This document shows positions 9,713 through 19,616 of a DNA stretch of 64,000 nt, in pieces. The stretch's first letter is position 1. The number at the start of each line of letters is the position of its first letter. Under the pieces are notes generated by a model, which was not told the DNA's origin, did no database searches, and was given only the letters and a program-made list of their open reading frames with translations. Source of the stretch: Flammeovirga pacifica (GTDB lineage Bacteria > Bacteroidota > Bacteroidia > Cytophagales > Flammeovirgaceae). Both the position numbers and the translations under genes were made by a program. Location of the stretch: positions 1,007,756 through 1,071,755 of the forward strand of contig NZ_JRYR02000002.1 in the NCBI RefSeq assembly GCF_000807855.2. Reading direction: 5' to 3'.

Positions 9713-12160
9713 TTAAATTGAATTTTTAGTACTAATAGTTACTTCTGCTGAAGTAAGTCCTTTGGACTTTGCTGTTAAAGTAATGGTACCCTCATTTTTA
9801 GAGGATTGTAAAATAGTCACACATTTACCATTAAATGCTTTTCTCTTATGTGCTACAAATGATTCCAATGAAGTTGGATCTCCATTGCCTACGCCAAGAA
9901 TATTGGCTTCACCATCTAAATCAAATGTCACTAAATTACTTGCTCTAGGACATAAAACGCCATTTTTATCAACCACAGATACCGTTGCATAGACCACTTC
10001 CTCTCCATTGGCCTTTACCTCAGATCTATCTACTTCAATCTTTAATTGATGAGGTGTACCTGCTGTATATTTTATATCTTCTGCAATTGCATCTCCATTT
10101 TCATTCAATGCAACAACTTTTACTTCACCTGCATGATAAGTAATATCATCCCATCTTAAACGATAAGAATCATATAAATTACTTTGATTTTTTGTTCTTA
10201 TACCTAATGATTTTCCGTTGATAAATAACTCTGCTTTATCATAATTGGTATAAGCATGAACACTTACTTTTTGACCTTCTTCCCAGTTCCAATGTGGCAA
10301 TACATGTAGTACCTTTTCATTAGACCAATGGCTTTTATACAGGTAAAAACGATCTTTTGGAATACCAGCTAAATCGATGATTCCAAAATAAGAACTCTTT
10401 GTAGGCCATTCTTCATTGTAAGGTGTTGGTTCACCTAAATAATCGTAACCCGTCCATACAAACTCACCCATAATAAAATCATTATTTTCTTGCGCTTTAA
10501 ATTCTCTATCAGGTGTTTGTGCCCAATTAGGGAAATCCATATCAAAAGAATTAGAGTGTAGACTAGGACGTATCTTGTGTTTTCCTTCTTTTGCAGGAAA
10601 GAAATATTCACCACGAGAACTTACTGTTGAAGCAGTTTCACTTCCATACATTTTCCATTCAGGATGTGCCTTATGTGTAGCTTTATATTTGTTCGGTTTG
10701 TAATTCCAACCAGGTAGATCTACTGCATCAGCCAAACCATTATCAATAGCTGCTCTATAATTATTAAACCCAGCCGTTGAAGGTCTCGTTGGATCCTCTC
10801 TGTGTACAATATCCGTTAAGAATTGAGCATTTTTGTATCCATCCTTTTTGTTTTGTTCTCGAATTTCATTTCCAATAGACCACATGATTAAAGAAGGGTG
10901 GTTTCTATCTCTATGAATGAGTGCCACCAAATCTTTTTCTGCCCAATCGTTCCAAAGTTTATTGTATCCATTTTCTGTTTTTGCCTCTTCCCATTCGTCA
11001 AATGCTTCTGCAATAAATAGGAAACCTAATTCGTCGGCTAATTGTACTAAACTTGGATCAGAAGGGTTATGAGTAGAACGAATGGCATTAGCACCCATTT
11101 CTTTCATTTTAAGTAAACGATGTCTCCATGCAGATGTGTTATGTGCTGCACCTAATGGACCTAAATCATGATGTAAACATACCCCTTTGAATTTCACAGA
11201 TTTACCATTAAGGAAGAATCCTTTGTTATTGGTGAACTCTATTGTTCTAAATCCGAATTGACTTTTATATGTATCAACAATCTCATTTTCAATAGCAATT
11301 TGAGTAATTACTTGATACAGATGAGGAGTTTCCATCGACCATAATTTTGGTGATGACACCTCTAAATCCATTTCAATATTTTTTTCAGTATGGGTTACTT
11401 TTAAAGTTTTTGATGTTGAACTTACTCTTTCATCTTTATAAAAGATAGATTGAATAATTTCTATGTTCTTAGGTTCTTGTGAATCGTTTTTTACTGTAGT
11501 TTTAATATTTACCTTTCCCTTTGTTTCAGTAATTTCAGGAGTTGTAATGTAAGTCCCCCAATTGGTTACATAAACTGGATTAGTTTTTACAATTCTTACA
11601 TTTCTATAGATACCTGCACCTGGATACCATCTTGATGATAAAGGTTTATTTTCTAGGTGTACTTCTAATAAATTATCTTGATTGTATTGAATATAAGAAG
11701 TCAAATCAAACTCAAAAGAAGAATAACCGTAAGGCCATGTTCCTACAAATTCTTTATTCAGATACACCTTTGCATGACTCATTGCTCCATCAAACTGAAT
11801 AAAAACTTTTTTGTCTTTATCTTGATTAGAAAAATGAAGTGTTTTTTTATAAAAGCCTTTACCAATATGAGGTAAAGCACCTGTTCTACCTGTTCTTAAC
11901 TTAGGTATTCTCTCACCATCTTCTAGTACAAGTACTTCTTGCATATCAATTTTCTTATCAAAAGGCATTGATATAGCCCAATCGTGAGGTACAGTTACAT
12001 TACTCCACTTTTGTGGTAATGTATCATTATACTGAAATTCCCAATCGTCTGTTAACCTTGTAACTTCTCTATTGTTATTATCAATTTTATCTATTTTTTG
12101 ACAACCGAACGTACATCCAAAAAATAAGATTACGAGATAAAATAAGTAGTTCGTTTTCAT
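9713..12160 (-). CDS. GH2 beta-galactosidase-type exo-glycosidase, lipoprotein
   Basis: The start is set at the ATG ending at 12160 (815 residues) because it begins a signal peptide with lipobox Cys20; a frame upstream by 15 codons lacks one. Residues about 35-190 are the GH2 sugar-binding domain, 195-310 the Ig-like domain and 312-610 the TIM barrel. The acid/base is Glu432 in WSIGNE and the nucleophile is Glu508 in YGSETAS. A C-terminal DUF4982-like and Ig-like part follows (about 625-815). This arrangement is common in Bacteroidota beta-galactosidases, but GH2 also includes glucuronidases and mannosidases. It lies between the GH128 and GH16 genes and would trim their oligosaccharides. Confidence 0.9.
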   Translation of the reverse strand: MKTNYLFYLVILFFGCTFGCQKIDKIDNNNREVTRLTDDWEFQYNDTLPQKWSNVTVPHDWAISMPFDKKIDMQEVLVLEDGERIPKLRTGRTGALPHIGKGFYKKTLHFSNQDKDKKVFIQFDGAMSHAKVYLNKEFVGTWPYGYSSFEFDLTSYIQYNQDNLLEVHLENKPLSSRWYPGAGIYRNVRIVKTNPVYVTNWGTYITTPEITETKGKVNIKTTVKNDSQEPKNIEIIQSIFYKDERVSSTSKTLKVTHTEKNIEMDLEVSSPKLWSMETPHLYQVITQIAIENEIVDTYKSQFGFRTIEFTNNKGFFLNGKSVKFKGVCLHHDLGPLGAAHNTSAWRHRLLKMKEMGANAIRSTHNPSDPSLVQLADELGFLFIAEAFDEWEEAKTENGYNKLWNDWAEKDLVALIHRDRNHPSLIMWSIGNEIREQNKKDGYKNAQFLTDIVHREDPTRPSTAGFNNYRAAIDNGLADAVDLPGWNYKPNKYKATHKAHPEWKMYGSETASTVSSRGEYFFPAKEGKHKIRPSLHSNSFDMDFPNWAQTPDREFKAQENNDFIMGEFVWTGYDYLGEPTPYNEEWPTKSSYFGIIDLAGIPKDRFYLYKSHWSNEKVLHVLPHWNWEEGQKVSVHAYTNYDKAELFINGKSLGIRTKNQSNLYDSYRLRWDDITYHAGEVKVVALNENGDAIAEDIKYTAGTPHQLKIEVDRSEVKANGEEVVYATVSVVDKNGVLCPRASNLVTFDLDGEANILGVGNGDPTSLESFVAHKRKAFNGKCVTILQSSKNEGTITLTAKSKGLTSAEVTISTKNSI

Positions 12161-12178
12161 ATATGAATCATTTTTTAA

Positions 12179-12203
12179 GTGGGGAACCCCAAAAGGTTCC
12201 CAC
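12179..12203 (-). other. Intercistronic hairpin between GH128 and GH2 genes
   Basis: GTGGGGAACC pairs with GGTTCCCAC across a six-base loop, with one bulged G. It lies in the 58-bp gap between two genes of one leftward operon. There is no U tract on the transcribed side, so it looks like an RNA stability or processing element rather than a terminator. Confidence 0.5.
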
Positions 12204-12218
12204 ACTTTTTATATTTTC

Positions 12219-14597
12219 TTACTTTTCTTTCACAGAAACATTATCTATCAAGAAGTACCCACCATCATTATCTTTTCCTTTATAAATATTAAAAGTCAAA
12301 GAGTTATGTCCTGTTGGTACTGTATATTCAAAAGTGGTCTCCGCCCATTCTGAACTTTCAGTAATTGTTTCCTGATGTTTTAAAGAATTCTCATTTGAAG
12401 GTTTAATCGTAAATTTTAGATCTTTACCTGGCCCATCTTCCCATTTGGTAAACAATGAGAAAACATATGTTTTACCTTCTTCTACTGTAATCGTCTGAAT
12501 GATAGAAGCATCATCTTTTTTCAATCGACCACATTGCTCGCCTTCATAAGCTGTTGCAATTGCTGAAGTGATAACATCTGCAGATCCCGAATTATAACCT
12601 GACCAAGGAGATGTTGTTGCACTTAATGCACCCGCAGTAAGATTTTCAAAATCACCATCTTGAACAAGATCTTCTGTAACTGGCGGTTCTACATCACCTT
12701 CTTCAAATAGTAGTACATCATCAATGTGAACGATATTTTCAAATTCTCCACCTGGTTTTATAATTGTGATTCTTAGATCTGAAGTAGTTGCATTTGTTTC
12801 GAATGTCAAAGTACTTTTTGTCCAATCTGTTGATGAATCAAAATTACCATTCAATAACTCAGTTTTCCCTCCGTCTGTAATATCGAATATCTTGATAATA
12901 CCAGCTGTAGTTGGAGCAGTCAACCATTTAGAATGTAAATCAATAGCATACACTTTATTACCACTAATTCCATTAACTACCTGATTTAAAAATGCACCAT
13001 CTTTGTTATTATCCATTGATAATACAGCATATTGCTCTCCTGTATGTGCACCTGCTATATCTTGAACAAAACTTCCATCAAAGCCATACCAAGGAGTACC
13101 AGTACTTGGGAAAGTACCAGGTGTTACAGTTTCAAAACCACCATCAACAATTAAACCTGAATCTGGTACTGGTTTCACATCTGGATCAGGGATAACTACT
13201 TCATCAGTTTTAAATACAGCAACCTCATCAATATATAGTACTGTTAAACCAGCGTTTGTATTATCGTTTGTACCTCCTTTATAAAACACTAAGAATACTT
13301 TTGTTGTATTTGGTCCGGTTGTAAATTTAGTTTTTACATCTGCCCAATCTGTGCTTGTAGAGATTTCTTCTGCATACAATCTATCCCAACCTGCTTCAGG
13401 CTTACTAGATGGTGTTCTGTCTTGAACCTGAACTAAGATGGTACCATCAGGGGTACTCGCCCATTTTGTTGAATAATTAAATTCATAGACTGTATTTGGT
13501 TCAACTGTAATTTCTTGCAGCATTGAACCACCGTCACCATTTTTATCTTCTTGAATTTTACCAGATACCATACCATGTCTTGCAGTAGTTTCATCTGTAA
13601 ATCCATTATCGTATCCACCCCAAGCACCATCGATATTTCTTAATTCGAAACCGCCATCAACAACAAGACCGTAATCTCCAGCTTCAGGAATTTCTCCGCT
13701 ACCTCCACCTGTACTTAAATTGGCATCATGTTCAGCATAAAGAGCACCCAAGTCTGTCAGCATATCAGTATTCTGCTCATAAATAGCTGAAATATGTAAA
13801 GCTGCTTGATTTTTAGCTCGACCACCGTCAAACCATGCATACCTTTGGATATAACTAGCGGCATCCATCATCGGAAGTAATTCAGCCATTAAGTCATAGG
13901 CTTGTTCTTTGGTTCTTTTATTTGTTTCTGGTGATGTAGCAGTCCAATCTGCCAAACCCATTTCAGTAACCCATATAGGCAAACCCCATTTAGTATTCGC
14001 ATTTTGGAAGGCTTCCATCCATTTATTGGGGTCAATTGAATCCGTGTAACGGTGTAAACAAATAAAATCAACTCTTAATCCTTTAGCATTAGCTTGCACC
14101 ATAAAATCGTCTAACCAACCACTGCTTAAACTTGCTGGAGCTGGTGAGCCTAAAGGCACGCCAACAGTTTCTAAAAGTGGCCAAAGTTCAATGGCTTCTT
14201 CTACAGTCATATGTGCTTGGTCTTCTTTATCTGGCTCGTTAAAGCCTAATAAATAAGAAATCTTTCCTTCTGCAGCTAATTCTTTTAATTTTTCAACTTT
14301 ACCAGCTACATCATTTCTTCCCCAAAGCATAGGAACAAATTCAACGTTATCAGGTAGATCTGTAGGATAATCGTTACCCCATGAGTAATGCCAGTATGGT
14401 AAAACTCCTGCCACACAATTTGACCATATTGGTGTTTTTAAAGTTTGTCCATACCCTTTTTTATAATAAGATACCTCAGGTGCTACTTCACCTTCACCTG
14501 CTACTGGTCTATTGTTAATCATATCATCCAAGTCACAACTTATTAATGTTGCTAACAATGGAAGAATTAGAATTATATTTTTGAATGTATTTTTCAT
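12219..14597 (-). CDS. GH128-type endo-beta-1,3-glucanase with three CBM4/9-like modules, lipoprotein
   Basis: A 792-residue surface lipoprotein (lipobox Cys21, ATLISC). Residues about 40-295 form a small TIM barrel of the Glyco_hydro_cc type. The acid/base is Glu121 in LGFNEPD and the nucleophile is Glu212 in WVTEMG; EFVPMLWG is also family-typical. Characterised GH128 members cut beta-1,3-glucan. Three homologous beta-sandwich modules follow at about 310-465, 475-632 and 640-792. Each starts with a V-D/Q-G-G/D-F-E motif and ends in an I-D-x-V strand, as in CBM4/CBM9-like modules. Three binding modules on a short catalytic domain suggest attachment to an insoluble or long polymer. It follows susD in the operon. 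Confidence 0.85.
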   Translation of the reverse strand: MKNTFKNIILILPLLATLISCDLDDMINNRPVAGEGEVAPEVSYYKKGYGQTLKTPIWSNCVAGVLPYWHYSWGNDYPTDLPDNVEFVPMLWGRNDVAGKVEKLKELAAEGKISYLLGFNEPDKEDQAHMTVEEAIELWPLLETVGVPLGSPAPASLSSGWLDDFMVQANAKGLRVDFICLHRYTDSIDPNKWMEAFQNANTKWGLPIWVTEMGLADWTATSPETNKRTKEQAYDLMAELLPMMDAASYIQRYAWFDGGRAKNQAALHISAIYEQNTDMLTDLGALYAEHDANLSTGGGSGEIPEAGDYGLVVDGGFELRNIDGAWGGYDNGFTDETTARHGMVSGKIQEDKNGDGGSMLQEITVEPNTVYEFNYSTKWASTPDGTILVQVQDRTPSSKPEAGWDRLYAEEISTSTDWADVKTKFTTGPNTTKVFLVFYKGGTNDNTNAGLTVLYIDEVAVFKTDEVVIPDPDVKPVPDSGLIVDGGFETVTPGTFPSTGTPWYGFDGSFVQDIAGAHTGEQYAVLSMDNNKDGAFLNQVVNGISGNKVYAIDLHSKWLTAPTTAGIIKIFDITDGGKTELLNGNFDSSTDWTKSTLTFETNATTSDLRITIIKPGGEFENIVHIDDVLLFEEGDVEPPVTEDLVQDGDFENLTAGALSATTSPWSGYNSGSADVITSAIATAYEGEQCGRLKKDDASIIQTITVEEGKTYVFSLFTKWEDGPGKDLKFTIKPSNENSLKHQETITESSEWAETTFEYTVPTGHNSLTFNIYKGKDNDGGYFLIDNVSVKEK

Positions 14598-14620
14598 GTT
14601 AGAGTCAGATTAAATATCAT

Positions 14621-14651
14621 TCTAGAGGGTGTCAAAAAACAGCCCTCTAGA
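14621..14651 (-). other. Intercistronic hairpin after susD
   Basis: A perfect 9-bp inverted repeat (14621-14629 with 14643-14651, 13-base loop) lies in the 72-bp gap between susD and the GH128 gene. Its position fits a transcript-stabilising or attenuating element that keeps susCD mRNA above that of the downstream enzymes. Confidence 0.55.
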
Positions 14652-14669
14652 TCAATTAAGGTTAAAAAA

Positions 14670-16208
14670 TTACCAACCTGGGTTTTGAGATAAATTGGGA
14701 TTTCTGTCAATCTCAGTTTGCGGAATTGGCCACCAATAATGCTTACCCTCGTTAAAAGTTCTTTCATGAAAAATCACTTTATTTTCGAAGTCATTTTTGG
14801 CAGTTTTCCATCTTAACTCATCAAAATATCTTAAACCTTCAAAAGCCAATTCTACTCTTCTTTCGTGTCGAATTTCTTCTCTTAAAGTTTCTTGGTTTAA
14901 TGACGCGTCAACATCAGGCATACCTACTCTTCTTCTAACTTGATTTAGTGCATTAAATACATCACCTGATGGTCCACTAAATTCATTTTTTGCTTCAGCA
15001 TACATTAGTAAAACATCAGCATATCTAATTATCATGAAATTTCTATCTCCATCTCCATACATCCCAACTTCTTCACGGATATATTTTTGGATACCATACT
15101 TTGTAGCTTTTACTACATTGTCCCATTTTTCTTGATCTAACCAAGGTTCACCACCTCTTAAAATAGAATGGTCTAATCTAGGATCTCTATTTGCAAACTC
15201 AGCCCAATAATCAAAAATACTAAGCCCTTCTGCTTCTAATTCTTTTGCACTTTTGGGTACTCCCTTTTCATCTGCCCATACACTAAATGGAGTTGCGTCG
15301 GGATCATCTTCTGGTTTTAACCCATTTTTAGTATAAAAGTCATGTACTAAATTTGGTAATACACCAAAGTGAGATTGAGGCTGCTTTTTATATGTACCAC
15401 TAAACTTCTCACCTGATCTCATGTTAGAAATAAACTGAACAGAGAAGATAGATTCCGAACTATTTTGACCTTCAGCAGTGAATAGCTGTTTATAATCATC
15501 CATCAGTCTGTACTGTCCTGAATTGATTACTTCCTCACAATCCTTTAATGCTTTCTCATATTCTTGATGATATAAATACACTCTTGCTCTTAAAGCTATT
15601 GCTGCATATTTATTGATTTTACCAACGAATTCACCTTTTTCAGGTAATAGCTCGATGGCATTACTCAAATCTTCGATTATTTGATCAAATACTTCTTCTT
15701 TAGAAGATTTTTCAATTCTTGCTTCTTGAGGAGAAACCACTTTTAAGATTAACGGAACATTATTGAACAACATGTTTAAGTTATTGTAAAATAATCCTCT
15801 TAAAAATAAAGCTTCACCAATTGCTATATCCTTAGCCTCTGCGTTAATTGACATCCCTGGAGCATTGTCCAGAATTTCATTTGCTCTTCGAATACCTTTG
15901 TAGTTGTCATTCCATACCCAACCAATTCTATCGGTGGCAGGGTTATGTTGACCTACAGAAATATCCCAATATTGCATCCAAGTCCATTCGTTGTAACCGT
16001 TATCACTGATACAATCCAAATCTCGAATACCTCTTCCGTAAAGTTCTTCAGGAGTTAAGCTTTCGTAGGCTGCAGTGACTGCTAAGTTCAAGTGATCTTC
16101 TGTTTTCCAGAATGAATCTTGATTAAGTGTATTATTATCTTGTAAATCTAAATAGTTACTACAAGAGAAACATGTAGCGCCTAATAGAGTGATTAATGCT
16201 TTTTTCAT
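14670..16208 (-). CDS. SusD-like outer-membrane substrate-binding lipoprotein (PUL of region B)
   Basis: 512 residues from the ATG ending at 16208, which begins a signal with lipobox Cys16 (GATCFSC); the frame is open 28 codons upstream but those overlap the end of susC. The protein has the SusD/RagB pattern: an N-terminal NYLDLQDNN region, TPR-like helices (GEALFLRGLFYNNL, ARVYLYHQEYEKAL), a RYADVLLMYAEAKNE helix, a RHERRVELAFEGLRYFDELRW helix pair and the C-terminal IPQTEIDRNPNLSQNPGW signature. It caps the SusC barrel and binds the oligosaccharide outside the cell. It is encoded 10 bp after susC. Confidence 0.96.
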   Translation of the reverse strand: MKKALITLLGATCFSCSNYLDLQDNNTLNQDSFWKTEDHLNLAVTAAYESLTPEELYGRGIRDLDCISDNGYNEWTWMQYWDISVGQHNPATDRIGWVWNDNYKGIRRANEILDNAPGMSINAEAKDIAIGEALFLRGLFYNNLNMLFNNVPLILKVVSPQEARIEKSSKEEVFDQIIEDLSNAIELLPEKGEFVGKINKYAAIALRARVYLYHQEYEKALKDCEEVINSGQYRLMDDYKQLFTAEGQNSSESIFSVQFISNMRSGEKFSGTYKKQPQSHFGVLPNLVHDFYTKNGLKPEDDPDATPFSVWADEKGVPKSAKELEAEGLSIFDYWAEFANRDPRLDHSILRGGEPWLDQEKWDNVVKATKYGIQKYIREEVGMYGDGDRNFMIIRYADVLLMYAEAKNEFSGPSGDVFNALNQVRRRVGMPDVDASLNQETLREEIRHERRVELAFEGLRYFDELRWKTAKNDFENKVIFHERTFNEGKHYWWPIPQTEIDRNPNLSQNPGW

Positions 16209-16218
16209 GTTACTACTT

Positions 16219-19200
16219 TTAGAAGATGATGTTTGTACCAAATGTGATTGTTGTTGTTTGAGGATAAGCTTCGTTTCGTGATTGATTAGCATATCTCTCT
16301 GGATCCCAATGACCTAACTCCGACCATGTTAAAGGATTGGTAGTGTTTACATAAAGTCTGAATTGTTGCATTTTTAATTTTCTGCAAACATTTTCATTAA
16401 AATTGTACCCTACTTCTACGTTCTTTAACCTTAGGTAAGAGGCGTCTTCCACCCAGAAAGAAGATACTTGCTCATTGTTTACATTACCCAATCTTGGTTT
16501 TGAAGCATCCGGGTTATCTGGTGTCCATCTGTCCATCCAATCTGTAGTCCAGTTCATTAAATTATTTCCACCACCACTATGATGACCCGTAGCAGAAGAA
16601 TAAATATCTACATTTTGTACCCCTTGGAAGAACATTTTCAAATCAAATCCTTTGTAGGCAACCCCTAGATTAATACCATACATATATTCAGGGTTAGGGT
16701 TACCAATGATTGTTCTATCTTGATCATCAATTACACCGTCACCATTAATATCATGGTAAATAAGGTCTCCTAACTGAGGAGTTTGTCCATCGATATAAGG
16801 ATATTTTTCTAAATCTTCTGTTGTTCTATAGATTCCTGTATTCTCATATCCAAAGAAAGAACCAATAGCTTGACCTTCCATATTTACTTGACGGTTATTG
16901 ATATACTGCGTTTCGCCTTGCATATCAATAATCTCATTCTTAATGTTGGTGATATTGAATCCAATATTATATTCGAATCCAGAATTTCCCACTTTATTAA
17001 AGTGATTTACAGCCAATTCCCATCCAGTGTTTTTTACTCTTCCGGCATTTTGATAAGCAGGATTTGAAATACCTGTAGCTCCTGGTATCGGTAATTTCAA
17101 TAAAATATCGTCGGTATCTTTTACAAAATAATCTGCAGTAACCGTTAACATATCATCCCAAAAACCAAAATCAGCACCTACACCATAAGAAGTTGTTGTT
17201 TCCCACTTAATGTCTGGATTAGCTAAATCAGTTACTGCTAAACCGCCATTAGCAATCGAAGAACCATCAAAAGGATAGCCATCTGTAGGAGTGTAAGTCT
17301 GAGAATAAGGATAATAACCAATTTTATCGTTACCTAACTGTCCCCAATTGGCTCTAAATTTACCAAATGAAAGGAATTCAGCATCACTTAAAAATCCTTC
17401 ATTAGAGAATATCCAACCCGCTGACAATGCTGGAAAAACAGCAAACCTATTATTAGAAGGGAATTTAGATGACCCATCTTGTCTTACGTTAGCTTCCAAT
17501 AAATATCTATCATCGTAATTGTATTGAAATCTACCAAATAAGGATAATAATCTTGACTCATTAAAAGTACCATTCACTGTAGGGTTACTTCCTGAACCAA
17601 TCTCTGTTAAGTCATTACTTGGTAAATCAGTTACTCTAACATTCGTCCATTTATGTGCATAAGAATTCATTGTAGTACCAACTAAAACATTGATATTATG
17701 CTTTCCGAAACTCTTAGTATAATTGGCTGTGTTTTCCCACTGAACAGTCTCATACGTATTGGCTGCGTCCACTAATGAATTTTGAACTCTTGTTATATCA
17801 GAATCATTACCATCATTGTCTGTTAACTGAAAATCATATTTATGAGATTTGTTAAATCCTTGAGTAAATGAATAACTAAAGTTGGTCTTAAAAGTCAATC
17901 CTTTTATTGGAGTAAACTCTAAATAAGGGTTGATTGTAGATTTATTTGAGTTATTGTATTGTCTACTTGCCTCTGTTGCATAAAACAGTGGGTTTTTTGT
18001 ATTGATTTCATAAGGGTTACCAGATGCTGATCCCCAAGAACCATCTTGATTAAACACAGGTACTAGAGGAGATGAATTGGCGATTAATCGCATTACACCT
18101 TGATCGTCTGAGTCTGCTGATCCTTCTGATTTTTTAATTGCTCCAAAGAAATTAGTACCAAATTTAAATCCTTTTCCGAGGTCACTTTTTAAATTGATTC
18201 TGTAGTTGATTCTCTCCGCAGAAGTACCGTACATAATTCCTTTTTGATCTAAATAACCTAAAGAAGCCATGTATTGTGTTTTTCCCACTTTTTGAGATAA
18301 CGACACTTGATGATTTTGGAAGAAAGCTCCATCTTTAAATGTTTCGTCTGCCCAATCTGTATTGGCATATCTATAAGGATCACTTCCTGCTCTTGCTATA
18401 TCCATCTCCTCATCAGAATAAATCGGATTTCTTCCTGCATTAATATTTGCTTCATTTTTAAGCGTCATATAATCCCAGCTATCCAAGAAATCCGGTAAGA
18501 CTGTCGCTTTTTGTAAACCTGCATAACCGTTATAGTTTACCTTTAATTTTTCTGTAGCTCCACCAGTTTTAGTGGTCACTAAGATTACACCATTGGCAGC
18601 CCTAGTACCATAAATCGATGCTGAAGCAGCATCTTTTAAAACCGAAATACTCTCAATATCCGAAGGCAATATATCTTGCATACTACCCGGAACACCATCA
18701 ATCAATACTAATGGACTTGAGTTATTTAAAGTACCGTTACCTCTAATAATGATTTCTGCCCCTGCCCCTGGCTTACCGCCAGACTGCGTGAGTTGAACAC
18801 CTGCAATTCTACCTTGTAATAAAGACTCAGTATTGGTTACTGCTTGGTTTCCGACATCTTTATCAGGATTTACAACACCAACGGCACCCGTTAGATTTTC
18901 TTTCTTTTGTGTACCATAACCAACGACTACAATTTCAGAAAGTAATTCTGTTGATTCCTTTAATACAACACTGATGAACTCTTTTGTTTGAACATCAATT
19001 TCTTGTTGTTCAAAACCCATAAAACTAAAGATGACAATGTCTTCTTCTGATTCAATAGGTAATTTAAATGCTCCTTCAAAATTAGTGATTGTACCATTGT
19101 TAGTCCCTTTAATTTTGATATTCACCCCTGGTAGTGGTAGACCCGCTTCGTCTTTTACTTCACCCGAAACAATTCGGCTTTGTGCTTGTGATTGATACCC

Positions 19201-19269
19201 CATACATATGAAGCATAATAAAAGTAATAAGCGAAAAGGATACTTCTGTGCTTGATAGAAACTTTTCAT
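16219..19269 (-). CDS. SusC-like TonB-dependent outer-membrane transporter (PUL of region B)
   Basis: 1016 residues from the ATG ending at 19269 (MKSFYQAQKYPF), where a signal peptide ending SQAQS begins; an upstream ATG at 19338 would add 23 residues with no signal character. After the signal come a carboxypeptidase-regulatory-like beta-sandwich (about 30-110), a TonB-box-like IVVVGYGTQKKENLTGAV, the plug (about 110-230, with SIYGTRAANGVILVTTK) and a 22-strand barrel ending in the aromatic TITFGTNIIF. It imports oligosaccharides with energy from TonB-ExbBD and forms a pair with the adjacent SusD. It is the first gene of the leftward operon. Confidence 0.96.
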   Translation of the reverse strand: MKSFYQAQKYPFRLLLLLCFICMGYQSQAQSRIVSGEVKDEAGLPLPGVNIKIKGTNNGTITNFEGAFKLPIESEEDIVIFSFMGFEQQEIDVQTKEFISVVLKESTELLSEIVVVGYGTQKKENLTGAVGVVNPDKDVGNQAVTNTESLLQGRIAGVQLTQSGGKPGAGAEIIIRGNGTLNNSSPLVLIDGVPGSMQDILPSDIESISVLKDAASASIYGTRAANGVILVTTKTGGATEKLKVNYNGYAGLQKATVLPDFLDSWDYMTLKNEANINAGRNPIYSDEEMDIARAGSDPYRYANTDWADETFKDGAFFQNHQVSLSQKVGKTQYMASLGYLDQKGIMYGTSAERINYRINLKSDLGKGFKFGTNFFGAIKKSEGSADSDDQGVMRLIANSSPLVPVFNQDGSWGSASGNPYEINTKNPLFYATEASRQYNNSNKSTINPYLEFTPIKGLTFKTNFSYSFTQGFNKSHKYDFQLTDNDGNDSDITRVQNSLVDAANTYETVQWENTANYTKSFGKHNINVLVGTTMNSYAHKWTNVRVTDLPSNDLTEIGSGSNPTVNGTFNESRLLSLFGRFQYNYDDRYLLEANVRQDGSSKFPSNNRFAVFPALSAGWIFSNEGFLSDAEFLSFGKFRANWGQLGNDKIGYYPYSQTYTPTDGYPFDGSSIANGGLAVTDLANPDIKWETTTSYGVGADFGFWDDMLTVTADYFVKDTDDILLKLPIPGATGISNPAYQNAGRVKNTGWELAVNHFNKVGNSGFEYNIGFNITNIKNEIIDMQGETQYINNRQVNMEGQAIGSFFGYENTGIYRTTEDLEKYPYIDGQTPQLGDLIYHDINGDGVIDDQDRTIIGNPNPEYMYGINLGVAYKGFDLKMFFQGVQNVDIYSSATGHHSGGGNNLMNWTTDWMDRWTPDNPDASKPRLGNVNNEQVSSFWVEDASYLRLKNVEVGYNFNENVCRKLKMQQFRLYVNTTNPLTWSELGHWDPERYANQSRNEAYPQTTTITFGTNIIF

Positions 19270-19616
19270 AAAAAAATGCTTAATTGTTTTCTCAAGAACT
19301 CGTCTGAACAAATTGAAATTGAGTTCCTGATTTTTCATTTCATTTAATGGCGTCTTTGCAACGTTGATGTAAATATGAAAGGACGTTGAATAATTTACTC
19401 GTCCATTTTCGTCAATATGTGACTATTTTACACTTAATTAGTTTGGTTATTGATTTTCAGTTATTTAAAAGTATACATCAATTTTAATCTTCAAAAAGTT
19501 TGATGAATTTAGACAACAAATGAAGAATATAGTCATTATGCGAAGATAAGAATATAGCTATATTTGTTGATGTATTTGCAACGGTTATTTTGTTAACCAT
19601 TTTTTAATGTTTGTCA
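19270..19616. promoter_or_regulatory. Divergent PUL control region with repeated TTGATGTA and TTTGCAACG words
   Basis: This 347-bp region separates leftward susC from the rightward sulfatase. The word TTGATGTA occurs at 19364-19371 and 19567-19574, and inverted at 19474-19481. TTTGCAACG occurs at 19355-19363 and 19575-19583. Thus both words sit next to each other close to each gene, in swapped order. That is a reasonable candidate for binding sites of the hybrid two-component regulator or AraC protein encoded nearby. The assignment to a regulator is inference. Confidence 0.45.
19559..19566 (+). promoter_or_regulatory. Candidate -7 promoter element for the rightward sulfatase
   Basis: TATATTTG is an exact match to the Bacteroidota -7 consensus TAnnTTTG and lies 50 bp before the ATG at 19617. 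No clear -33 TTTG is seen at the usual spacing, so confidence is low. Confidence 0.3.

Noticed and set aside
16219-19338. Longer start for the first susC, 23 residues upstream
   Set aside because: The added residues hold no signal peptide and push the real one away from the N-terminus; the ATG ending at 19269 begins a proper signal.
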